DNA of 64,000 nucleotides from JAHRAW01 sp965262585. Lineage in GTDB: Bacteria; Pseudomonadota; Gammaproteobacteria; Arenicellales; Poriferihabitantaceae. Of the stretch, positions 1-9,532 are shown in pieces. The stretch covers positions 1,302,001 through 1,366,000 of the forward strand of contig OZ253546.1 of the NCBI GenBank assembly GCA_965262585.1, given 5' to 3'. A program made the position numbers and the translations under genes. Below the pieces are notes generated by a model. The model worked only from the letters and a program-made list of their open reading frames with translations. It made no database searches and was not told where the DNA came from. The stretch's first letter is position 1, and each line of letters starts with the position of its first letter.

Positions 1-494
1 CGGCGAAAATCCTTGCTGCCGCCGCCCTCAACCATATAGGCGGCGAGCGTCCACGGGCTGCCGCTAAAGCCAATCAGCGGAACGCGGTCATCGAGTTCAC
101 GGCGAATCAAGCGAATCGCCGCCATGACATAAGATAAATCGGCCTCGGCATCCAGTTCGGGCAACGCTTCGATCTGACGCTGGGATCTCAGCGGCTTGCG
201 AAAGCGCGGGCCGACTCCTTCTTCGATGGACAAACCAAGCCCCATAGCATCGGGAATGGTCAGAATATCCGAAAACAAAATCGCGGCATCCAACGGAAAC
301 CGCTGCAACGGCTGCAAAGTCACTTCACAAGCCAGTTCCGGCGTCTTGCACAAAGTCAAAAAATCCCCAGCCCGCCCCCGCGCCGCCCGATACTCCGGCA
401 AATACCGCCCCGCCTGCCGCATAATCCACACCGGCGTACAATCCACTTCCTCCCGCCGCAGCGCACGCAATAGGCGATCATTTTTTGGGGGCAT
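1..494 (-). CDS. hemE: Uroporphyrinogen decarboxylase, 3' end cut by window edge
   Basis: HemE decarboxylates the four acetate side chains of uroporphyrinogen III to give coproporphyrinogen III in heme synthesis (cytoplasm). The visible 164 codons begin with ATG at 494 (MPPKNDRLLRALRRE) and contain the family N-terminal block VWIMRQAGRYLPEYR at about residues 23-37. Near the window edge, FSGSPWTLAAYMVEGGGS is the classic substrate-pocket segment. The family is about 350 residues, so a little under half is present. It lies downstream of gltD in the same direction, separated by a repeat-filled gap of about 335 bp, so it probably has its own promoter. Confidence 0.93.
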   Translation of the reverse strand, partial: MPPKNDRLLRALRREEVDCTPVWIMRQAGRYLPEYRAARGRAGDFLTLCKTPELACEVTLQPLQRFPLDAAILFSDILTIPDAMGLGLSIEEGVGPRFRKPLRSQRQIEALPELDAEADLSYVMAAIRLIRRELDDRVPLIGFSGSPWTLAAYMVEGGGSKDFR

Positions 495-535
495 TGGGTA
501 GGGCGGGGTGGTTGTTGATGATGGGCATATTATAT

Positions 536-826
536 GCAAAGGAGCGGCTTACGCCGGACATGTTTTTACTGGATTCCCGCTGTCGCGGAAATAACGGCGT
601 AGGGAGTCGGCTGTCGCCGGCATGTTGTACTGGATTCCCGTGTCCCCCAACTCGTCATTCCTGCTGTCGCAGGAATAACGAGTTGGGGGCACGAGAATGA
701 CGGCGGTACGTCGTCATTCCCGAACGATAGAAAAATAGGGAGCGCCAGCGACCATATTTTTCATCGTATCGGGAATCCAGAAGGCTAATAATGAGTCGGC
801 TGTCGCAGGAATGACGGGCCTGGGCC
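536..826. repeat. Palindromic repeat cluster between hemE and gltD
   Basis: This gap holds three elements found elsewhere in the window. First is a GGAGCGGCTTACGCCGG-type piece followed by ACTGGATTCCCG. Second is a palindrome at 639-692 with arms CCCCCAACTCGT and ACGAGTTGGGGG around a TTCCTGC-TGTC-GCAGGAA core. Third is one copy, 713-780, of a 68-bp imperfect palindrome running from CATTCCCGAACGATAG to ATCGTATCGGGAATCCAG. No coding gene is supported; short ORFs here are translations of the repeats. Confidence 0.85.
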
Positions 827-830
827 GTCG

Positions 831-2282
831 CTACTCCGGCAACTCGCTCGTCCCGCGCAAGTAGCAATCTACCGCGCGTGCGCATTGGCGGCCTTCGCGG
901 ATTGCCCAGACTACTAGTGACTGGCCGCGGCGCATGTCGCCGGCGGTGAAAACTTTTTCGAAACTGGTTTGATAGGCGTTTTGTCCGTGCACGGGTGCAT
1001 CGACATTGCCGCGTTGGTCGAGGCGGACGCCGAGGTCTTTGATCATTCCTTGATGTAACGGATGCGTGAATCCCATGGCTAGCGTTGCCAGATTGGCGGG
1101 TAGGTCGAATTGTGAGTGGGGGATTTCTTTCATTTTCCATTGGCCGCGTTCGTTATGCCACGCGACTTTGACGCAGCGAACCGCCGCCAGCCGTCCGTCT
1201 CCGTCGTCGATGAAGGCTTTGGTTGCGACATCCCAAAGACGTTCGCAGCCTTCTTCCTGTGAAGACGAGGTGCGAAATTTATGCGGCCATTCGGGCCAGG
1301 TAAGGGCTTTGTCTTCGGTTTCAGGTGGGAGCGAGAGGATTTCGATTTGGGTGATTGATGCTGCGCTTTGGCGGGCGGCGGTGCCGATGCAGTCGGAGCC
1401 GGTGTCGCCGCCGCCGATGACTATTAGATGCTTGCCACGCGCCGAAATAATCTCGTCATCGTCGCGCGCCGCGCCCTGCACTCGCCGGGTGTTGTTGCGA
1501 AGATAGTCCATGGCGAAATAAACGCCGCCCAGATCGCGCCCCGGCACCGGTAGGTCGCGCGGTTGCTCGGCGCCACCGGCGAGCACCAGCGCGTCGAAAT
1601 TATCCAGCAACTCGCGCGCCGGAATATCGACGCCGATATGCGTGCCGCTGTGAAACTCCACGCCTTCGGTTTTCATCTGCGCCATGCGGCGGTCGATGAC
1701 GCGCTTGTCCAGTTTGAAATCCGGGATGCCGTAGCGTAGCAAACCGCCGCTGCGCTCTTGTTTGTCGTATAACGAAACCCGGTGGCCGGCGCGCGCCAAC
1801 TGTTGCGCACACGCCAACCCGGCGGGCCCCGAGCCGACGATGGCGACTCGCTTGTCGGTGCGTTGCGCCGGTATCTGCGGTTGCACCCAGCCTTCCGCCC
1901 AGGCGCGTTCGACGATGGCGTGTTCGATGGTTTTGATGGTGACCGGTTGGTCGTTGAAATACAAAGTGCACGCGGTTTCGCACGGCGCCGGACAAACCCG
2001 GCCGGTAAATTCCGGAAAATTGTTGGTGGAATGCAGCGTCTCGGCGGCGGTTTTCCAATCGCCGCGATACACCAAATCATTCCAATCGGGAATCAGATTA
2101 TTCACCGGGCAGCCGGTGTGGCAGTAGGGAATGCCGCAATCCATGCAGCGCGCGCCTTGTCGCGACAATTCTTGTTCGTCCAAGTCGATGACGAACTCGC
2201 TGAAATTTCCAGTGCGGCGGTGCACCGGCAGGTATTGCCGTTCCTTGCGCTCGATTTCGATGAACCCGGTAACCTTACCCAT
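831..2282 (-). CDS. gltD: Glutamate synthase (NADPH) small subunit
   Basis: GltD takes electrons from NADPH through FAD and Fe-S clusters and passes them to GltB, which makes two glutamates from glutamine and 2-oxoglutarate. The 483-residue protein has N-terminal cluster cysteines C46, C49, C54, C58 and C97, C101, C105. A FAD-binding GSGPAG lies at 150-155 and a second nucleotide motif, GGGDTGSD, near residue 290. Its start overlaps the end of gltB by 8 bp (ATGGGTAA), so the two are translationally coupled. Length is normal for the family. Confidence 0.97.
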   Translation of the reverse strand: MGKVTGFIEIERKERQYLPVHRRTGNFSEFVIDLDEQELSRQGARCMDCGIPYCHTGCPVNNLIPDWNDLVYRGDWKTAAETLHSTNNFPEFTGRVCPAPCETACTLYFNDQPVTIKTIEHAIVERAWAEGWVQPQIPAQRTDKRVAIVGSGPAGLACAQQLARAGHRVSLYDKQERSGGLLRYGIPDFKLDKRVIDRRMAQMKTEGVEFHSGTHIGVDIPARELLDNFDALVLAGGAEQPRDLPVPGRDLGGVYFAMDYLRNNTRRVQGAARDDDEIISARGKHLIVIGGGDTGSDCIGTAARQSAASITQIEILSLPPETEDKALTWPEWPHKFRTSSSQEEGCERLWDVATKAFIDDGDGRLAAVRCVKVAWHNERGQWKMKEIPHSQFDLPANLATLAMGFTHPLHQGMIKDLGVRLDQRGNVDAPVHGQNAYQTSFEKVFTAGDMRRGQSLVVWAIREGRQCARAVDCYLRGTSELPE

Positions 2283-5200
2283 GGCGCGCCTCCGCCGCAG
2301 CGATGCGTTTTTCGGCTTGCTGTTGTAGCAACGCGCGCCGGTAATCGACCGGCATAACCTTGACGAATTGGCCGAGATGGTCGCGCCAGAATTTGAGCAC
2401 GGTGTTGGCGAGACGGCTGTCGGTATATTGCGCGTGCAATTCGATCAGCCGTTTCAATCTAACTTCATCGGCGCCGGTCATATCGTTGATATCAGGTGCG
2501 CCGTGGTTGGCTTCGACCGCTTCCAAGCGCACCGTTTTTTGATTGCAATGCGCGGCAAATTCGCCGTCACGGTCGAGCAGGTAGGCGATGCCGCCGGACA
2601 TACCGGCGGCGAAGTTGCGCCCGGTCGCCCCGAGGCAGACCACCACGCCGCCGGTCATATATTCGCAACCGTGATCGCCGACTCCTTCGACGACCGCCGT
2701 AGCCCCGGAATTGCGCACCGCAAAACGCTCGCCGGCGACGCCGCTGAAAAAACACTCACCGGCGATTGCGCCGTATAACGCGGTGTTGCCGATGATGATG
2801 TTGTGCGCGGCGTCGCCGATGCCGCTGGTGCGCGGCGGGCGGATGATCAAGCGTCCGCCAGACAAACCCTTGCCGACATAATCGTTGCCTTCGCCTTCGA
2901 GTTCGATGGTTACGCCACGCGCCAGCCATGCGCCAAACGATTGTCCGGCGGTGCCGCGCGCACGGATTCGGATGGTGTCGTCGGGCAGACCGGCGTGGCC
3001 GTAAGCGCGGGCGATGCGCCCCGATAACATAGCACCGACGGCGCGGTTGCTGTTTTTGATGTCGAGGTCGATGCGTACTTTTTGCTGTGCGCGCAATGCC
3101 GGTTCGGCGCGTTCGATCAGTTGGTGGTCGAGGGCATGTTCGAGGCCGTGATGTTGTGTTTCGCGGTTGTATATCGCGACCTTCGGGGCGACTTTGGGCT
3201 TGGCAAGAAGGCGCGAATAGTCGAGGCCGTTGGCTTTCCAGTGGTTAATCGCGGCGCGCATATCAAGCCGCTGCATCTGCCCGATCATCTCGTCCACCGT
3301 GCGATAGCCGAGCCGCGCCATGATTTCACGAAGTTGTTCGGCGACCATGAAAAAATAATTAATTATATGTTCCGGTTGGCCGCTGAACTTCGCGCGCAGT
3401 TGCGGGTCTTGCGTCGCCACCCCGACCGGGCAAGTGTTGAGATGGCATTTGCGCATCATCAAGCAGCCCGAGACGATCAACGGTGCGGTGGCGAAACCGA
3501 ATTCGTCGGCGCCGAGCAACGCGCCGATGGCGACATCGCGACCGGTGCGCAACCCGCCGTCCACCTGCACCGCGATTCGCCCGCGCAGATTGTTTAACAC
3601 CAAGGTCTGTTGGGTTTCGGAAAGGCCGATCTCCCACGGCGAACCGGCGTGTTTGATTGAGGTCAGCGGGCTTGCGCCGGTGCCGCCTTCGTGGCCGGAA
3701 ATAGTCAGGTGGTCGGCGTGCGCTTTCGATACCCCGGCGGCGACCGTGCCGACTCCGGTTTCGGCGACTAGTTTGACCGAAATGCGCGCTTCGGGATTGA
3801 CATTTTTCAGGTCGTGGATCAACTGCGCGAGGTCTTCAATGGAATAGATGTCGTGGTGTGGCGGCGGCGAGATCAATCCCACGCCGGGGGTCGAATGTCG
3901 CACCCCGGCGATTTGCTCGCTGACCTTGTAGCCGGGTATCTGCCCGCCTTCGCCGGGCTTGGCACCTTGCGCCATTTTGATCTGCAGGTCATCGGCGTTG
4001 ACCAAATATTCGGTGGTTACGCCGAAACGCCCGGAGGCGACTTGTTTGATTGCCGAGCGTTCGGGGTTGGGCGAACCGTCGGCGAGTGGCTTGTAGCGAG
4101 ACGCTTGTTCGCCGCCTTCGCCAGTGTTTGATTTGCCGCCGATGCGGTTCATCGCCCGCGCCAAGGTGGAATGCGCTTCATAGGAAATCGAGCCAAACGA
4201 CATCGCGCCGGTGGAAAATCGCTTGACGATTTTGCTCGCCGGCTCCACTTGCTCGAGGGGCAACGGCGCATCGCTCCAGTTAAATTCGAACAAACCGCGC
4301 AGGTTGTAAAATTTTTTCTCCTGATGGTCGATGGCGGTAGTAAATTCTTCGAAGGTCGTGGCGTTGTTGGTGCGCGTTGCCTTTTGCAACTTGCCGATGG
4401 TTTCGGGATTCCACGCATGCGCTTCGCCGCGCACGCGATAGGCGTAGTCGCCACCGGCGTCCAGTTGGCGGCGGTATAACGGATTATCGCCGTAGGCGTG
4501 GGTGTGCCATTGAAGGGCTTCGGCGGCGATGTGCGCGAGACCAACTCCTTCGACCGCGCTGGTGGTGCCGCTGAAGTATTGATCGACAAACTCGGTGGAT
4601 AACCCCACCGCGTCGAAAATTTGCGCGCCGCAATAGGATTGATAGGTCGAGATACCCATCTTCGACATGACTTTTTTTAACCCGGCGCCGAGTGCCGCGA
4701 CATAACGCGCCTGCGCTTTTTCAAAACCGGGGTTATCTTCGAGGTACGGTAGCAGCGAACAGATGGTATCGAAAGCGAGATACGGATTGATCGCCTCGGC
4801 GCCGTAACCGGCGAGCGTGGCGGCGTGATGAACTTCGACGCAAGCGCCGGTTTCGACCACCAGTCCGGTTTCGGTGCGCACGCCTTCGCGGATTAAGTGA
4901 TGATGCACCGCCGAGGTTGCGAGCAACGCCGGAATCGCAACATGCCGTGCGTCCATCTGTCGATCCGACAGGATTAGAATGTTATCGCCACGCCGCCGCA
5001 CCGCGTGTTCGGCGAATTCGCATAATTTCGCCAGCGCGCCTTTCATTCCGGCGGCACCGTCGCCCACCGGAAAGCAGATGTTGAGGGTGCGGGTTTTGAA
5101 TGCGCCGTTGGAATGGTCTTCGATCTGGCGGATGCGTTCCAGTTGGTTGTTGGTCAAGATTGGCTGCGGCACGGTCAAGCGCATGCTGTCGCCGCCATCG

Positions 5201-6861
5201 TCACCAAACAGATTCGGGCGTGGCCCGATCAACGACAACAGCGACATCACCAGTTGTTCGCGGATCGGATCAATGGGCGGGTTGGTAACCTGCGCGAAAT
5301 TTTGCTTGAAATAATTGGCCAGCGGCTTGCTGCGGTCGGATAACACCGCCGGCGGCACATCGGTACCCATCGAGCCGACCGCTTCGGCGCCGTCGGTGAG
5401 CATCGGCGGCAACAAAAACTTCAGGTCTTCCTGCGTATAGCCGAAGGCCTGCTGGGTTTTGAGCAGCGTTTCCCGATCCGGGGACATGGCGGCCACGGCG
5501 ACTCGCAGCGAGTTCAGGTTAATCTGGGTTCGGTCGAGGCGGCGTTGATAATCGTGCTTGGATGCGAGGTCGTTTTTGATTTCTTCGTCGTCGATGATGC
5601 GTCCTTGTTCGAGATCGATGAGCAACATTTTGCCGGGTTGTAGACGCCACTTGCGCACGATGTCTCGTTCGGGTATGTCGAGCACTCCCATCTCCGACGC
5701 CATCACTACTTTATGATCGCGGGTTACCAAATAGCGCGCCGGACGCAAGCCATTGCGGTCGAGGGTCGCGCCGATTTGACGGCCATCGGTGAAGGCGACC
5801 GCCGCCGGGCCATCCCACGGCTCCATCAAAGCCGCGTGGTATTCGTAAAACGCCCGACGCTTGGCGTCCATCTGACGATTTTCCGACCACGCTTCGGGAA
5901 TCAACATCATCATCGCATGCGCCAGCGGATACCCACCGGCGAGCAGCAATTCCACGGCGTTGTCGAACGCCGCCGAATCCGATTGCCCTTCGGGGATCAA
6001 CGGCCACACCTTGTCGAGATCATCGCCAAGCAGCGACGACGACATCGCATCGCGGCGCGCCGCCATCCAGTTAACATTGCCGCGCAGGGTGTTGATCTCG
6101 CCGTTGTGGGCGATCAAACGATACGGATGGGCCATCCCCCAGGCGGGAAAAGTGTTGGTGGAAAAACGCTGATGCACGAGCGCGAGCGCCGACTCCATTC
6201 GCTGGTCCATGAGGTCGGGGTAATACTCGCTGAGTTGGGCGGCCAGTAGCATGCCCTTGTAGACAATCACTCTGGAGGACATCGATGCGATGTAAAAATC
6301 CGTCTTGCCGTGAATATCCGAATTCCTGATTAGGTTTCCGATTTGCTTGCGAATGACGAATAATTTGCGTTCGAACGCCGCTTGCGTGGCGCACTCGGGC
6401 GCGCGGCCGATGAACACCTGCCGAATCGGCGGCTCGGTGGGCCGAACGCTCGCGCCGAGATTTTCGTTATTGACCGGAACCGTGCGCCAACCGAGCACGC
6501 GCTGGCCCTCGGCGAGGATATAACGCTCCACCACGCCGCTGGCCTCGGCAAGGCCCAAACTGGAGCGCGGCATAAAAATCATTCCCACCCCGTAGTCGCC
6601 GGGGGCGGGCAGATCGAAGCGCGTCTCGCCCGCAAAAAACGCATCGGGCAACTGCAGCAACATACCGGCACCATCGCCCGCCATTTTATCCGCACCAACC
6701 GCACCGCGATGGCTCATGTTATTGAGAATTTCAAGACCGTGAGCGACTATCTGGTGACTTTTATCGCCCCGAATATCGGCGATAAAACCAACCCCGCAAG
6801 CATCATGCTCCCGACTCGGGTCGTATAGCCCCTGCTTGAATGGCATTCCTGCGGCGTTCAT
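2275..6861 (-). CDS. gltB: Glutamate synthase (NADPH) large subunit
   Basis: Catalytic alpha subunit, 1528 residues, of the GOGAT enzyme used for ammonium assimilation. Cys22 in HDACGVGF is the amidotransferase nucleophile; the residues before it are the usual short propeptide removed on maturation. The central region carries the FMN/2-oxoglutarate barrel. Near residue 1132, CLMMRKCHLNTCPVG supplies the three cysteines of the [3Fe-4S] cluster. The C-terminus is the glycine-rich beta-helix (GXXG repeats). The start lies only 3 bp after the stop of the upstream thioredoxin-like gene. A second in-frame ATG (MPFKQ) lies 15 bp further in. Confidence 0.97.
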   Translation of the reverse strand: MNAAGMPFKQGLYDPSREHDACGVGFIADIRGDKSHQIVAHGLEILNNMSHRGAVGADKMAGDGAGMLLQLPDAFFAGETRFDLPAPGDYGVGMIFMPRSSLGLAEASGVVERYILAEGQRVLGWRTVPVNNENLGASVRPTEPPIRQVFIGRAPECATQAAFERKLFVIRKQIGNLIRNSDIHGKTDFYIASMSSRVIVYKGMLLAAQLSEYYPDLMDQRMESALALVHQRFSTNTFPAWGMAHPYRLIAHNGEINTLRGNVNWMAARRDAMSSSLLGDDLDKVWPLIPEGQSDSAAFDNAVELLLAGGYPLAHAMMMLIPEAWSENRQMDAKRRAFYEYHAALMEPWDGPAAVAFTDGRQIGATLDRNGLRPARYLVTRDHKVVMASEMGVLDIPERDIVRKWRLQPGKMLLIDLEQGRIIDDEEIKNDLASKHDYQRRLDRTQINLNSLRVAVAAMSPDRETLLKTQQAFGYTQEDLKFLLPPMLTDGAEAVGSMGTDVPPAVLSDRSKPLANYFKQNFAQVTNPPIDPIREQLVMSLLSLIGPRPNLFGDDGGDSMRLTVPQPILTNNQLERIRQIEDHSNGAFKTRTLNICFPVGDGAAGMKGALAKLCEFAEHAVRRRGDNILILSDRQMDARHVAIPALLATSAVHHHLIREGVRTETGLVVETGACVEVHHAATLAGYGAEAINPYLAFDTICSLLPYLEDNPGFEKAQARYVAALGAGLKKVMSKMGISTYQSYCGAQIFDAVGLSTEFVDQYFSGTTSAVEGVGLAHIAAEALQWHTHAYGDNPLYRRQLDAGGDYAYRVRGEAHAWNPETIGKLQKATRTNNATTFEEFTTAIDHQEKKFYNLRGLFEFNWSDAPLPLEQVEPASKIVKRFSTGAMSFGSISYEAHSTLARAMNRIGGKSNTGEGGEQASRYKPLADGSPNPERSAIKQVASGRFGVTTEYLVNADDLQIKMAQGAKPGEGGQIPGYKVSEQIAGVRHSTPGVGLISPPPHHDIYSIEDLAQLIHDLKNVNPEARISVKLVAETGVGTVAAGVSKAHADHLTISGHEGGTGASPLTSIKHAGSPWEIGLSETQQTLVLNNLRGRIAVQVDGGLRTGRDVAIGALLGADEFGFATAPLIVSGCLMMRKCHLNTCPVGVATQDPQLRAKFSGQPEHIINYFFMVAEQLREIMARLGYRTVDEMIGQMQRLDMRAAINHWKANGLDYSRLLAKPKVAPKVAIYNRETQHHGLEHALDHQLIERAEPALRAQQKVRIDLDIKNSNRAVGAMLSGRIARAYGHAGLPDDTIRIRARGTAGQSFGAWLARGVTIELEGEGNDYVGKGLSGGRLIIRPPRTSGIGDAAHNIIIGNTALYGAIAGECFFSGVAGERFAVRNSGATAVVEGVGDHGCEYMTGGVVVCLGATGRNFAAGMSGGIAYLLDRDGEFAAHCNQKTVRLEAVEANHGAPDINDMTGADEVRLKRLIELHAQYTDSRLANTVLKFWRDHLGQFVKVMPVDYRRALLQQQAEKRIAAAEARHG

Positions 6862-6864
6862 TAT

Positions 6865-7482
6865 TCAGCCAATCCGCGACACTCGGAGCAGGTGTTTCAG
6901 GTCTTTGAGTAGTAGGCCGGGGTCGAGGTCGGCGGGGATGATCATCATGAGGTTGCCGAGGGGGTCTATTAGCAGGGCGTCGTTGATGCCGATGGTGCGG
7001 TGTTTGAGGGCGGCGGACAACTGGTTTTCGAGGCCGTTTGCGGGGGTGGTGCGGGAGGATAGCAGGCGGATGGTGCCGGGGTGGTTGGTGGCGAGGCGGT
7101 TGAGTAACGCTTGGTTGGGGCTGAGTAGGATTCGTTGAATGCGGTTGGCGTTCTTGCCGACGGCGAGGCGGGTTTGGCGGGTGTTGTATAAAGATTTTTC
7201 GCAGTGCTGGTCGCAATGTTCGGTTAGCAAATGAACCACGCTCCAGCGGTGCTTGAGGTCGGCAAGGGTAAATGGCGTGCTGTCGATGGCGGCGTTGGAA
7301 AACGATTGCAAGGGGACTGCGGGTGAAATGAGCGGCGCGTGGTTGGTGCCGTCTCGGGGTGCGCGTAGCCCGTCGAATCCGTCGAATCCGTAATAGCCGA
7401 TGAAGGCCGCCAGCAACGGGCCGAGAAATACGGCGAAAATGATAAACAGTTTAATGCGATTGCGTTTCATGGTTTGCTTCAT
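6865..7482 (-). CDS. Membrane-anchored thioredoxin-fold protein next to SURF1 (SCO-like)
   Basis: This 205-residue protein has one N-terminal membrane helix (about residues 11-32) followed by a periplasmic domain. TEHCDQHC gives a C-x3-C pair (C90, C94), the spacing used by SCO copper chaperones. The SCO metal-binding histidine cannot be assigned with certainty; a thioredoxin-like fold is inferred. The start overlaps the surf1 stop by 4 bp (ATGA), so it is probably coexpressed with surf1 and works in cytochrome oxidase assembly. Genes of this type commonly sit between surf1 and heme A synthase in gammaproteobacteria, but here gltB follows instead. Confidence 0.7.
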   Translation of the reverse strand: MKQTMKRNRIKLFIIFAVFLGPLLAAFIGYYGFDGFDGLRAPRDGTNHAPLISPAVPLQSFSNAAIDSTPFTLADLKHRWSVVHLLTEHCDQHCEKSLYNTRQTRLAVGKNANRIQRILLSPNQALLNRLATNHPGTIRLLSSRTTPANGLENQLSAALKHRTIGINDALLIDPLGNLMMIIPADLDPGLLLKDLKHLLRVSRIG

Positions 7483-8354
7483 GCCGAGTTCCGGTCATCG
7501 GTGCGGGTGGATTGTCGATGCCAGATAACGCCGAATACCAGCAGCGTGGCGGCCAGCCCCCACCACTGCACGGCGTAGGCGAAATGCCGGGTGGCGTTCA
7601 TCGAATAAGCGCGCCAGATTCGCACAAAGGCGCCGGGGTGATTGGTGTCGAGGGCCAGTGACGCGGGTTGCAGGGCGCTGCCGAAGACGGCGGACAGGGC
7701 TGGTGCGTCAAAGTATTGGATGACTTTCGGCCATTGGCTTTGATTGGCCGGCGGCGATTGATAAGCGGCGCCAAGGGTCAAGCCCTTGTGCGGCAGATAG
7801 AGTTGACCGCGGACTTCGTCGGGGCTTTGTTGGTCGATTTTCAGGGTGTTTTGTAACTCGCCGAGCAATTTGTCGGATAACTCATCAGGCGCGGTGTTTT
7901 CATTCCATGTGTCGGCACCGATCCAGCCGCGATTAACCAGCAGCGTGGCGCCGTCGGCGGCCAGTTGGAAGGGGCTGAATACTTCATAACCAAGCCGTCC
8001 CTGATGGATGCGGTTGGCGAGTAGAAAATGGGCATTCGCTACTTCTGGTGTTCTCTCCATCCAATCGCCTTCCAGCCGCACTCGACGATAGGCGAGAGCA
8101 TCCCAGTTGGGCGGTATGCGGTCGATGGTGATATATTGGTTTGGCGAATGCGCGAGCAATTTTTCGATGGCCGATTTCTCAAGGCCGCGATTCAATTGCC
8201 AGCCGCCCAGCGTCAATAACAACGACAAACTCATAAAAAAAACCAGATAAACCGCCGCCGTTTTCCTGTTATTCTTGCGCGGCAGGCCGATCTTTTCATC
8301 GGCATTTCGCCGCCGCTTATGCAATGCCTGCAACCACTTTGCCCGATACGCCAT
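7479..8354 (-). CDS. SURF1 family cytochrome oxidase assembly protein
   Basis: SURF1 proteins help insert heme a into subunit I of cytochrome c oxidase at the inner membrane. The sequence shows a first membrane helix around residues 35-55 ending in the family signature GGWQLNRG, a large periplasmic middle (R-V-R-L-EGDW, NRGWI), and a second helix near the C-terminus (HFAYAVQWWGLA). The ATG at 8354 (MAYRAKW) gives 291 residues, longer than usual, and overlaps the start codon of the divergent DUF2909 gene. A later non-ATG start is possible. An upstream extension to 8525 is rejected because it would run through that gene. Confidence 0.85.
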   Translation of the reverse strand: MAYRAKWLQALHKRRRNADEKIGLPRKNNRKTAAVYLVFFMSLSLLLTLGGWQLNRGLEKSAIEKLLAHSPNQYITIDRIPPNWDALAYRRVRLEGDWMERTPEVANAHFLLANRIHQGRLGYEVFSPFQLAADGATLLVNRGWIGADTWNENTAPDELSDKLLGELQNTLKIDQQSPDEVRGQLYLPHKGLTLGAAYQSPPANQSQWPKVIQYFDAPALSAVFGSALQPASLALDTNHPGAFVRIWRAYSMNATRHFAYAVQWWGLAATLLVFGVIWHRQSTRTDDRNSA

Positions 8355-8565
8355 GTTGCTATTCAAACTCATCATCGTCATTTTGCTACTGTTTGTGGTG
8401 GGCAGTTTGTTCACGGCGCTGTATTTCCTCATCAAGTCCCCGTCCGAATCACAGCGAGTGGTCAAATCGCTAGGCTGGCGGATTGGATTGTCGTTATTTA
8501 TTTTGCTGCTGTTGTTTATCGGCATCCAGACCGGGCTGATTGTGCCTCACGACGTCGGCGGCTGA
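8353..8565 (+). CDS. Twin-transmembrane protein, DUF2909 family
   Basis: This 70-residue protein has two hydrophobic helices (about residues 4-27 and 44-62) joined by a short polar loop with KSPSESQRVVKSLGWRIG. It matches the small DUF2909 proteins found beside surf1 and ctaE in many gammaproteobacteria; molecular role unknown. It is the only plus-strand gene in the minus-strand oxidase block. Its ATG and the surf1 ATG share the palindrome CATG at 8352-8355, so neither gene has a private upstream leader. Confidence 0.8.
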   Translation: MLLFKLIIVILLLFVVGSLFTALYFLIKSPSESQRVVKSLGWRIGLSLFILLLLFIGIQTGLIVPHDVGG

Positions 8566-8584
8566 GTTAACTTGTTTAACGCAT

Positions 8585-8614
8585 AAAAAAGCACCGTAGG
8601 TGTAGTGCTTTTTT
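8585..8614. terminator. Bidirectional intrinsic terminator between DUF2909 gene and ctaE
   Basis: AAAAAAGCAC and GTGCTTTTTT form an inverted repeat around a 10-base loop. It can end transcription of the plus-strand DUF2909 gene and of the minus-strand oxidase operon, whose last gene stops at 8624. Confidence 0.85.
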
Positions 8615-8623
8615 CAGAGTCCG

Positions 8624-9499
8624 TTACAAAATATAAACGAACAAAAACAACCCAAGCCAAACCACATCGACGAAATGCCAATACCACGCCGCCGCCTCGA
8701 AGGCGAAGTGGCGTCCCGGGGTGAAATGGCCGCGTATGGCGCGCACCAAAATCACGGCGAGCATGGTGGCGCCGAGGGTTACGTGCATGCCGTGGAATCC
8801 GGTTAGCATGAAGAAGGTCGAGCCGTAGATGCCGCTGCCGAGTTTCAGGCCGGCGTCGTATGCCTCGATATATTCGACGCCCTGCAGGAACACAAACAGG
8901 AAGCCGAGGAAAACAGTCAGGAACAAGCCGGCGATAATCTGGGTGCGTTTGTTTTCCCGGATGCCGTGGTGTGCCCAGGTGACGGTCAGGCCCGAAGTAA
9001 GCAGGATGACCGTGTTGATAAACGGCAAAGGCCACCAGCCCATGTGGAAATCACTACCGCCCAGGTCGCCCGGGCCATTGGTGGGCCAAAATTCGGTGTA
9101 GGTGCTCCATAAGGTTTGGTGAGTGGATACGCCCGCGCCCTCCCCCAGCAGCCACGGCACCGAGAAAAGTCGGGCGTAAAACAACGCACCGAAAAAGCCG
9201 GCGAAAAACATCACTTCGGAGAAGATGAACCAAGCCATGCCGAGGCGGAATGATTTGTCCTCCCAGGATTTGTATACGCCCTGTTCGCTCTCGACCACCA
9301 CGGTGCCAAACCAACCAAACAGCATCACCACCATCACCGCAAACCCGGCCCACATCAAATCGGAGCCGTGGGACACGCCGTTCAGATAAGCAGCAAATCC
9401 GCCCAACAACAAAGTCAGCCCGATGGAGCCAACCAATGGCCATTTGGCGGTGTGGGGAACATAATATTGCGCTTCCGCGCTCGTTGTGTGTTGTGTCAT
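8624..9499 (-). CDS. ctaE: Cytochrome c oxidase subunit III
   Basis: Structural subunit III of the aa3-type oxidase, 291 residues with seven predicted membrane helices. Family blocks include SEVMFFAGFFGALFYARL, QTLWSTYTEFWPTNGPG and, near the end, AAAWYWHFVDVVWLGLF, which carries the conserved Trp/His pattern of subunit III. It is the distal gene of the ctaC-ctaD-ctaG cluster, separated from ctaG by two AT-rich genes that are not normally there. Confidence 0.96.
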   Translation of the reverse strand: MTQHTTSAEAQYYVPHTAKWPLVGSIGLTLLLGGFAAYLNGVSHGSDLMWAGFAVMVVMLFGWFGTVVVESEQGVYKSWEDKSFRLGMAWFIFSEVMFFAGFFGALFYARLFSVPWLLGEGAGVSTHQTLWSTYTEFWPTNGPGDLGGSDFHMGWWPLPFINTVILLTSGLTVTWAHHGIRENKRTQIIAGLFLTVFLGFLFVFLQGVEYIEAYDAGLKLGSGIYGSTFFMLTGFHGMHVTLGATMLAVILVRAIRGHFTPGRHFAFEAAAWYWHFVDVVWLGLFLFVYIL

Positions 9500-9532
9500 T
9501 TTGAATCTCGCTATATTCGTTTGTTAATAATG

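Noticed and set aside
655..1140. Minus-strand ORF in the hemE-gltD gap
   Set aside because: Made of repeat translation plus an alternate frame of gltD.
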